Below, one piece after another: positions 42,145-47,324 of a DNA stretch of 47,324 bases. Origin of the DNA: Ruminiclostridium sp. GTDB taxonomy: Bacteria > Bacillota > Clostridia > Oscillospirales > Ruminococcaceae. The notes under the pieces are model-generated. The model was not told the DNA's origin and searched no databases. It was given only the letters and a program-made list of their open reading frames with translations. Location: the NCBI GenBank assembly GCA_017935365.1, contig JAGBHT010000046.1:1-47324 (forward strand). Direction: 5' to 3'. Positions within the stretch are counted from its first letter, which is position 1. Every line of letters begins with the position of its first letter. The translations under genes and the position numbers were made by a program.

Positions 42145-42164
42145 TTTTGTTACCGTTTTGTAAC
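42137..42164 (+). promoter_or_regulatory. Three tandem WalR-type boxes (TGTWAC, 11-bp period)
   Basis: TGTAAC (42137), TGTTAC (42148) and TGTAAC (42159) are separated by identical CGTTT spacers. WalR (YycF) recognises TGTWAH-N5-TGTWAH and controls wall hydrolases in Firmicutes. The boxes lie between the divergent M23 hydrolase and the SH3-CAP protein and could serve either or both. Confidence 0.65.
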
Positions 42165-42323
42165 CATTTCGCTCTTTTGTATAAAAATATAACTATTTTT
42201 ATCTTAAAAATAGTGCATTTCGGCATTGCTTATATATAAATCGGTTTTCTTGTGATTTAGCCTAAACATTACACAATATTTTGTGCAACCCTACCGAAAA
42301 TCATTATCAATTTACTTAATCAG

Positions 42324-42353
42324 TTGACATACAGGTTGCATTTGTGTTAAAAT
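42324..42353 (+). promoter_or_regulatory. Promoter of the SH3-CAP protein gene
   Basis: TTGACA (42324-42329) and TAAAAT (42348-42353) are 18 bp apart, about 50 bp before the start codon. Confidence 0.7.
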
Positions 42354-42401
42354 GTAACTGTGAAAATATGTTTTTTAGCTGATTGAAGGCAGGTGATAAC
42401 C

Positions 42402-43535
42402 ATGAGCTTACAGACCGAAGAAATAAAGACGGACGAACTTAAAGATAAAGATTCTGTTGAAAATAAAAAAACACACGGCAAAGTGCTTAAAATTGCCTGT
42501 GCGTCAGGCGGATTTATCGCAGTAGTCGCTCTTTGCATTCTGTCAAGCCGTTTCTCATGGTTCGGAGTACAGGCAGACAATGAGGGTATAAGCTACAGCG
42601 AATCGGTTTCGTCATATTCGTCAACAACGCCAGCCGGGAGTGAAAAAGTCCCTACCAAGGCAAATAAACCTGACATAACTTCCGAAACAACCGCCGCAAC
42701 TACTTCTGTTACTACCGATGTTGAAACAACCACAACGCCAAAGTCTACAACTACACCAAAAGCCACCACAACAGCTACATCAAAGACAACGAAAGCAACA
42801 TCAAAAACGACCCCGGCAACCACAGCCGCACCGAAGCCCGCATGGACAGAGCAGAAGTGCAGCGGCACAATGTACATAAACATTTCAAGTTGTTCGGCAA
42901 GAAAAGAAGGCTTACAGGGCTCAGAAGTCGTTTCCTATAAATATTACGGCGATGCGGTAAAAGTCACCGCCATCACCGACACAGGCTACTATAAGCTCGA
43001 CGACGGCTCTTACGTCCACAGCGACTATCTTTCAAAAACAAAACCGGCTGAAACAACAACAGTTACGACCACTGCAAAACCGGTAAGTACTCCCACACAG
43101 AATAATAACACCGATACATCATCGAACATAACAGATCAGCCTGTCAACTGCACCGCAGAAGAGGCAGAGGTATTCAGACTGGTAAACGAATACAGAGCAC
43201 AATACGGCATTGCACCCGTCAAATGGGATCAGAATGCTTACAAAGCCGCAAAGATACGCTGCGATGAAATCACAACAAACTTCTCACACAAACGAAACGG
43301 CGGTCAGCGTTTCTACACTGTTTACAGTGAGATAATGCAGGAACGACTTTACAACTACGGTGAGAATATAGCTTCTGGACAGAGTACAGCACAGGACGTT
43401 CTGAACAGCTGGATGAACTCCGAGCTTCACAGGAAAAATATCCTTGACCCCGATTTTGACAATCTTGCGGTAGCATTCGGCATTTACAACGACAGTTATA
43501 AATACTACTGGGTGCAGGAATTCACCACATACTGA
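42402..43535 (+). CDS. Membrane-anchored or secreted protein with Thr-rich linker, SH3 domain and CAP/SCP domain (377 aa)
   Basis: The start ATG at 42402 follows AGGTG at 7 bp; the GTG at 42393 is part of that site. A charged N-terminus (1-28) leads to one membrane helix (about 29-47, VLKIACASGGFIAVVALCIL). Then come a Thr/Lys/Pro-rich wall-spanning linker (about 60-145), an SH3-like domain (about 150-210, GTMYINISSCSARKEGLQG), a second Thr linker and a CAP domain (about 250-377). The CAP landmarks are RLVNEYRAQYGIAPVKWD, FSHKRNGG, YGENIASG and NSELHRKNIL. Bacterial CAP proteins are extracytoplasmic, often wall- or spore-associated; biochemical function is poorly known. Confidence 0.9.
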   Translation: MSLQTEEIKTDELKDKDSVENKKTHGKVLKIACASGGFIAVVALCILSSRFSWFGVQADNEGISYSESVSSYSSTTPAGSEKVPTKANKPDITSETTAATTSVTTDVETTTTPKSTTTPKATTTATSKTTKATSKTTPATTAAPKPAWTEQKCSGTMYINISSCSARKEGLQGSEVVSYKYYGDAVKVTAITDTGYYKLDDGSYVHSDYLSKTKPAETTTVTTTAKPVSTPTQNNNTDTSSNITDQPVNCTAEEAEVFRLVNEYRAQYGIAPVKWDQNAYKAAKIRCDEITTNFSHKRNGGQRFYTVYSEIMQERLYNYGENIASGQSTAQDVLNSWMNSELHRKNILDPDFDNLAVAFGIYNDSYKYYWVQEFTTY

Positions 43536-43546
43536 TAACAGCAATA

Positions 43547-43772
43547 ACGCACGGAACATTCGCCCCGTGCGTCAGCTTGTAAAAAAGTCTATTTTTGAGA
43601 AATGTAGCTTAATCTCGATCCCTATCCCCAAGCCCCTTTCCCCCGGAAAGGGGCTATTTTGCTGGGGCTACCGCCCCTAGTCCCTGTCGGGGGCTTCGCC
43701 CCTGCGACCCTGTTTTAAAATTTTAATGAGGTTTTTCGACAGACTGACGCACGGAACATTCGCTCCGTGCGT
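43547..43772 (-). mobile_element. Terminator-targeting MITE-like element, copy C (inverted), with hairpin direct repeats
   Basis: The core 43573-43746 (174 bp) is copy A in reverse orientation: it ends TTTTTCGACAGACTG and starts CAGCTTGTAAAAAAGTC. The flanking 26-bp direct repeats 43547-43572 and 43747-43772 differ by one base and are palindromic (GCACGGA/TCCGTGC). The right one carries the T-tract (TTATTTTTA), so this is the duplicated terminator of the CAP gene. Inner GC-rich hairpins (AGCCCCTTTCC/GGAAAGGGGCT) match those of copy A. Confidence 0.75.
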
Positions 43773-43783
43773 TATTTTTATGC

Positions 43784-44848
43784 TTATATCTTCTTTAAAT
43801 CTTCCGCTCTTACCGCCGCAGTGATCTCACCGTTCTGTCCGATAACGATATAATCCTCTCTGTCACCCGAGCCGACCTGCATTACCTCGTACACATTAGT
43901 ATAAACAAACAAAGCAAGCGAGCCGCCGTTATACGTCTTAGCCCCATAATTTACTTTGACCTTATCACCAACAGCGAATTTCTGCGTTACATCATTACTT
44001 TCCGCACTTTCCGCCTTGTACAGATCCTCGGTGTAAAGCCAACCCGTAGGCACCGAGCCGATACCGATAAGCGTTTCCTTGCTGCTTGCCGATACCTGCT
44101 GAACCGTGTACACCGTATCATACACATAAGAATACGGCTCTACCCCGTTTGTAAACTTTGCGCCACGCTTTACTCTCACGCTGTCGCCCTTTTTAAATAC
44201 ATTCACGGGTTTTTCGGGTTTTGGGGGCTTGTCGCCGCAGTTTTCCCTGTACCACTTTGCCGTCACCGCAGGATAGTCTACAAAGCATATATCCCCGTCA
44301 ACGTCTGTGTTTCCGATACTGTCTATACCCCACTGCCACATTTTCTGCCCGTAATCATATCTGCTTGCATAATCCGGGCTTTCGGTCCAGTGTGCCAGCC
44401 ATATATCGCGCTTTCCCACAATACGTTCTTTCTGATAGTAGTTTTCAAGCCACGCAGGATTTGCATACACGCCGGACGGAAGCCCTGCCTTGTTCAGTCT
44501 TTCACAGAATTCAAGTGCCATATCTGTTCTTACCTTGCTTGTAAGGTTGTCGATCTGGCGCTGCTCCTCCATATCGCAGAATACGGGATAGCATGGCTTT
44601 ACATTGCCTATCGTCTTTATGCACGCTTTTATCTGCTTGTCAAATTCCTCACTGTCTGTTGCCGTAACATACCAGTAATACCCGAAGTCTATTCCGAGTT
44701 TTCTGCACTGCTCGGTATTGCGCCTGAAATAAGTGTCCTCGTCCCTGCCGATTCCCGCACGGATAATGACAAATTTCACACCCGCCGACATAGCCGCCGT
44801 GAAGTCGAATTTTTCCTGCGCTCTGCTTATATCAATGCCCTTTATTCT
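43784..44848 (-). CDS. Prophage endolysin: GH25 lysozyme with two SH3-like domains (354 aa)
   Basis: The GTG at 44848 is chosen because GGGGAGGA precedes it and the protein then starts directly with MRIKGIDISRAQ. Residues 1-200 are a GH25 muramidase with Asp7 in GIDIS and the acidic pair in FCDMEEQ; WLAHWTESPDY and MWQWGIDSIG are further family blocks. After a Pro/Lys linker, two SH3-like wall-binding repeats follow (FKKGDSVRVKRGAKFTNG and FAVGDKVKVNYGAKTYNGG). It cleaves the glycan backbone to lyse the host. It overlaps the holin gene by 17 bp, the usual lysis-cassette order. Confidence 0.93.
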   Translation of the reverse strand, partial: RIKGIDISRAQEKFDFTAAMSAGVKFVIIRAGIGRDEDTYFRRNTEQCRKLGIDFGYYWYVTATDSEEFDKQIKACIKTIGNVKPCYPVFCDMEEQRQIDNLTSKVRTDMALEFCERLNKAGLPSGVYANPAWLENYYQKERIVGKRDIWLAHWTESPDYASRYDYGQKMWQWGIDSIGNTDVDGDICFVDYPAVTAKWYRENCGDKPPKPEKPVNVFKKGDSVRVKRGAKFTNGVEPYSYVYDTVYTVQQVSASSKETLIGIGSVPTGWLYTEDLYKAESAESNDVTQKFAVGDKVKVNYGAKTYNGGSLALFVYTNVYEVMQVGSGDREDYIVIGQNGEITAAVRAEDLKKI

Positions 44849-45260
44849 CACTGTCGTCCTCCCCGCTCTTGTTTTTGATCTGCTCCAATACATTCTTTAT
44901 TTTCTGCGGCACCGGAAGCCCCAGTTCAGATGCATTCTCCACAATGCTGATCCCTTCATTAGCAATATAAAAAAGTATCACAGCCGTCATTGCCACAGGT
45001 ACACCGCCAAGCACATAAGTGTCCGTTATATGTCCCACCGAGACAAACACAAGTATCAGCAGTTTTTTTGCTATTCCCTTGAAGCCCACCTTACTTGAAA
45101 GCTTCCTGACCGATATTGCCGCAAGTATTCCGCTGATATAATCCAGTACCATAAATGCGACAAGCGCCCAGAACAATCCGGTGACCTCTCCGTACATAAA
45201 CCCCAGAACAGCTCCGATCGTTCCTGCCACGCTGTCAATAATTATCTGCATTCTGCTCAT
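44832..45260 (-). CDS. Phage holin (toxin secretion/lysis holin type, 142 aa)
   Basis: Three or four hydrophobic segments are visible: about 8-24, 26-50 (GLFWALVAFMVLDYISGILAA), 66-86 and 88-106. The sequence FMVLDYISGILAA and GIAKKLLILVFVSVGHITDT are typical of the phage holin family 4 (Cph1-like). The tail is charged (KIKNKSGEDDSENKGH). Holins form membrane holes that release the endolysin encoded next. Confidence 0.92.
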   Translation of the reverse strand: MSRMQIIIDSVAGTIGAVLGFMYGEVTGLFWALVAFMVLDYISGILAAISVRKLSSKVGFKGIAKKLLILVFVSVGHITDTYVLGGVPVAMTAVILFYIANEGISIVENASELGLPVPQKIKNVLEQIKNKSGEDDSENKGH

Positions 45261-45285
45261 ATTTTCCCCTCCTTTGATTTCACCT

Positions 45286-46353
45286 TTATCTGCTTTTGCT
45301 CTGACCCTGGTTGATCCACCAGAAGCTCTGGGAATGCGGTGGTGTTGCTCCGCCGTTTGTCGCGTTTTTCATTATCTGCTCATCTTCCGTCATGCCCATC
45401 TTCTTCCAGCTTTCAGGCTTGAGCTCAGGATGCATTTTATACAGCAGTTCAAGATAAGTCCTGTCTTCAATGTCTCCCGGTATCTTCATCTGTTCGATCC
45501 AGTCATAGAAGCCCTCCTTGTCGCCGTACAACTGAAAAAGTGCTTCCGCAAACTCTTCATCGGTGTATATTTTCTCATTGTACTTTTTGATGAAATCATA
45601 CGCGTCAGCGGGAGAAAATTTGCTGTCCTCCTCCTTATCTTTCTCGTCCTTTACGGCGCTACGGAGCGAAGAATTCAGTTTGATCCGGTAATAGCGGTCG
45701 CTGTCAATAACGTTCTGCGCATAGTCTCTGTCATTTTCATAAACATTGCGGTTATAGTCACGATCATTTTCAAGCACATCACGGTTATACCTTCTGTCAT
45801 TTTCGTACACATTGCGGTTATAGTCACGATCGTTCTCATACTTATCCCTGTCGAACTGAGCCTGCCAGTTTCTTTGTGTCTGTGCATCCTTACTCTTATT
45901 ATATTCAAATTCCCTGTTTGTGTTGTAATCGGACATACTGTCACGATACCTGTTATAATCCGTATTTTCAAGTCCTATCAGGGTATTCAGCCTTTTATAG
46001 GCGCTTTCCTCATCATCGCGGTAACGTTCATATGCCCTTTGTTCAAGCTCCGGTATCTTATCATTCAGCTTTTCCATATAACTGTCATATGCCTGCTGAC
46101 CTGCTGTCACCGCGTAACTGTTTGCATATCCGCCTGTAAGCGCCGAGGCATTTCCGACCGTATCTTCCATAGCCGTTTTGCCGGCTTTGGTATAACTATC
46201 CTTGTACTGTGCAAAAAGCTTATCATTGTTTACATCGTAACTGAACTTTTTACCGTCAAGAACGTTTGTCAGATTATTCTTCACCGCGTCCGAATAGCGA
46301 CTTTTATATACAGGTGCAGACGTACTTTTATTGACGTTCTTTTCTTTGCTCAT
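45286..46353 (-). CDS. Phage protein with 11-residue YENDRDYNRNV repeats (355 aa)
   Basis: A long, hydrophilic, helix-rich protein of unknown function lies between the tail-fibre genes and the holin. Residues 172-215 hold four 11-residue repeats, consensus (Y/L)ENDR(D/R)Y(N/A)(R/Q)(N/D)V. The first 170 residues are Tyr/Asp/Lys-rich and the C-terminal part (DAYDFIKKYNEKIYTDEEFAEAL) looks like a small helical domain. Proteins with Gln/Asp/Arg-rich helical repeats at this position are frequent in clostridial prophages and are thought to be structural, perhaps tail- or DNA-ejection related; that is inference. It overlaps the upstream gene by 4 bp. Confidence 0.75.
   Translation of the reverse strand: MSKEKNVNKSTSAPVYKSRYSDAVKNNLTNVLDGKKFSYDVNNDKLFAQYKDSYTKAGKTAMEDTVGNASALTGGYANSYAVTAGQQAYDSYMEKLNDKIPELEQRAYERYRDDEESAYKRLNTLIGLENTDYNRYRDSMSDYNTNREFEYNKSKDAQTQRNWQAQFDRDKYENDRDYNRNVYENDRRYNRDVLENDRDYNRNVYENDRDYAQNVIDSDRYYRIKLNSSLRSAVKDEKDKEEDSKFSPADAYDFIKKYNEKIYTDEEFAEALFQLYGDKEGFYDWIEQMKIPGDIEDRTYLELLYKMHPELKPESWKKMGMTEDEQIMKNATNGGATPPHSQSFWWINQGQSKSR
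45709..45840 (-). repeat. 33-bp tandem repeats in the phage structural-type gene
   Basis: Four in-frame 33-bp units encode residues 172-215. The DNA units are themselves close in sequence (GTTATAGTCACGATC recurs), so the array probably expands and contracts by slippage. Confidence 0.8.
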
Positions 46354-46562
46354 ATTTCCTCCATGTTGTATTCTTCCTTCTCTGCCTTCATCTCTGCCTC
46401 ATACTCATCAATCGCTGTATCAAACCTCGCAATATCCTCCGCCGTTATCCTGTCACGGCTGTAATGATTACCGAGCTGCATAGCCGCCCACGCTCTGTCG
46501 AAGCTACCGCTCTTAACGCCGTTCACAGCAACCTCGACTATCCATCTGCCAAAATCCAACAT
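46350..46562 (-). CDS. Small phage protein (70 aa)
   Basis: I do not recognise the family with certainty. The protein starts MLDFGRWIVEVAVNGVKSGS and continues with HYSRDRITAEDIARFDTAID, an acidic helical tail. Short proteins between tail fibre and holin in clostridial phages (XkdX-like) have similar size and a comparable LTAEDIxxF-like helix, but the match is weak. Its ATG overlaps the stop of the tail gene and its stop overlaps the next start, so it is translated as part of the late operon. Confidence 0.65.
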   Translation of the reverse strand: MLDFGRWIVEVAVNGVKSGSFDRAWAAMQLGNHYSRDRITAEDIARFDTAIDEYEAEMKAEKEEYNMEEI

Positions 46563-47324
46563 TATACCTCACCTCCCGATACTGCCGCCGCCTCAAGCGC
46601 CGCTACCCTTGCTTCTAAGCTCGCTATTCTCCGCTCAACGTCCTCAGGTGAGGGTGTCCAGTCGGTCGGCTTGTTTCCTTTCTCGAACTTAACGTTTCTT
46701 ATTTTGATGCCGCAAGCTTGCGCACCGAGCGCAACTATGAACTGCGTGTAACGCACAGTCTTGTCTGAAGCGTAAGTATAAGTACTGCTGTACTTTGTCC
46801 ACGCCGTTTCCGAAGCTCCCGAAACATCAACATCAAAGTCCCTCACCGTGCCGTCTGTATAGTTATATCTGGCTGTGACTTTTGTTCCTTCCCCGACATC
46901 GTACCCTTCCGCTTTCATTACCTCACAAGAGATCGTATATGTACAGCCGTTTTCGGGTACCAGATTCGGGTTTGCCGCAACAACTCCGTTTGATACCGAC
47001 GCCTGTGTAGTAAAATGTCGTGAAGCAGTTTCAGCTTTAGTAAGCGTTGTCACTTCGTCATCAAAGGTGTAAGTAACCTCTTCCGAATAAGCCCACCCGG
47101 TAGGATATTTTTTGTCAAAACGGCTATGGTACAATAGATTTCTGCCGCCAATTTCAACAGCGTTCACCGCCGCAGTAATATCTGCCGCTGTGGTCGCACC
47201 GACTTCTGTTGCCGTATGCGTATGCCTTGCCGTCGCAAAATCACTTGCGTGTTTACCGTCCACTGTATCAGCGTTGCCGCCGTTTGCAGGCAGTTTTGTC
47301 GGCATATCTGTTATATCAGATACA
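46562..47324 (-). CDS. Phage tail fibre or receptor-binding protein, C-terminal part (runs off the window)
   Basis: The frame is open to the window edge (codons before Met at 47305 read V-S-D-I-T-D), so the ATG there is probably internal. The sequence LPANGGNADTVDGKHASDFA is a motif shared by many tail fibres and precedes their receptor-binding part. ARHTHTATEVGATTAADITAA and EIGGRNLLYHSRF follow, the latter starting a jelly-roll, carbohydrate-binding-like domain (about 55-215). A short coiled coil (VERRIASLEARVAALEAAA) ends the protein. It should mediate host attachment. Confidence 0.85.
   Translation of the reverse strand, partial: VSDITDMPTKLPANGGNADTVDGKHASDFATARHTHTATEVGATTAADITAAVNAVEIGGRNLLYHSRFDKKYPTGWAYSEEVTYTFDDEVTTLTKAETASRHFTTQASVSNGVVAANPNLVPENGCTYTISCEVMKAEGYDVGEGTKVTARYNYTDGTVRDFDVDVSGASETAWTKYSSTYTYASDKTVRYTQFIVALGAQACGIKIRNVKFEKGNKPTDWTPSPEDVERRIASLEARVAALEAAAVSGGEV

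Noticed and set aside
45181..46464. 427-residue plus-strand open frame
   Set aside because: It is antisense to the phage protein, holin end and small phage gene, which have ribosome sites, overlaps and recognisable order; the composition (I/V/F-rich) is that of a shadow frame.
43784..47324. Complete prophage
   Set aside because: Only lysis and tail-end genes are in the window; no integrase or attachment site could be assigned, and the recombinase at position 2 is too far away to link to it.

Overview
The window looks like chromosomal DNA of a low-to-mid GC Gram-positive anaerobe of the class Clostridia, most likely Oscillospiraceae (Ruminococcus or [Eubacterium] siraeum type). The placement is inferred from content: strong AGGAGG-type ribosome sites and consensus sigma-A promoters, ftsEX with a CwlO-like hydrolase and an S41 protease, a MetH that lacks its activation domain but has a separate activation protein, BceRS-AB, a SpoIIM-like protein, and many lipoproteins. 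No 16S gene is present, so no species is claimed.

Region 1 (1-12.7 kb). The 3' end of a tyrosine recombinase is followed by a long minus-strand operon. In transcription order it encodes an ABC ATPase, an ABC-2 permease, a second permease fused to a lipoprotein domain, a two-domain lipoprotein, a small secreted protein, a near-copy of the two-domain lipoprotein, two lipoproteins that carry the two domains separately, and a second small secreted protein. A perfect TTGACA-N17-TATAAT promoter drives it. Just upstream of that promoter lie two identical 9-bp direct repeats of 20-bp period, the layout used by LytTR regulators. An AgrA/AgrC-like LytTR two-component system and a frameshifted Xre regulator follow (13.1-15.7 kb). 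I read this as a candidate, apparently undescribed, secreted-peptide/lipoprotein/transporter system with its own sensory control.

Region 2 (15.7-31 kb) is mostly housekeeping. After a scarred intergenic stretch comes the minus-strand run ftsE-ftsX-M23 hydrolase-S41 protease-like-greA-lysS; the S41 protein has Cys where the catalytic Ser should be. A 101-bp tandem repeat and a PucR/CdaR-type regulator follow. On the plus strand, metG, metF, a MetH activation protein and metH form a methionine/one-carbon cluster.

Region 3 (30.7-36 kb) is an alpha/beta hydrolase followed by a complete BceRS-BceAB-type antimicrobial-peptide detoxification module with a recognisable BceR operator. Region 4 (36.4-43.5 kb) holds a ZIP metal transporter, a stand-alone PduL-type phosphotransacylase, a SpoIIM-like membrane protein, an unknown protein, a type I toxin-antitoxin cassette, a LysM-G5-M23 wall hydrolase and a divergent SH3-CAP secreted protein. 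The last two flank three WalR-type boxes. Region 5 (43.8-47.3 kb) is the lysis and tail-fibre end of a prophage, cut by the window edge.

The most unusual pattern crosses regions. Three copies of a short non-coding element (about 175, 175 and 266 bp, conserved ends) each sit between two direct copies of a locus-specific 21-26 bp palindromic terminator stem. The toxin-antitoxin cassette is framed the same way by a 27-bp terminator hairpin. This suggests mobile elements that target and duplicate transcription terminators.
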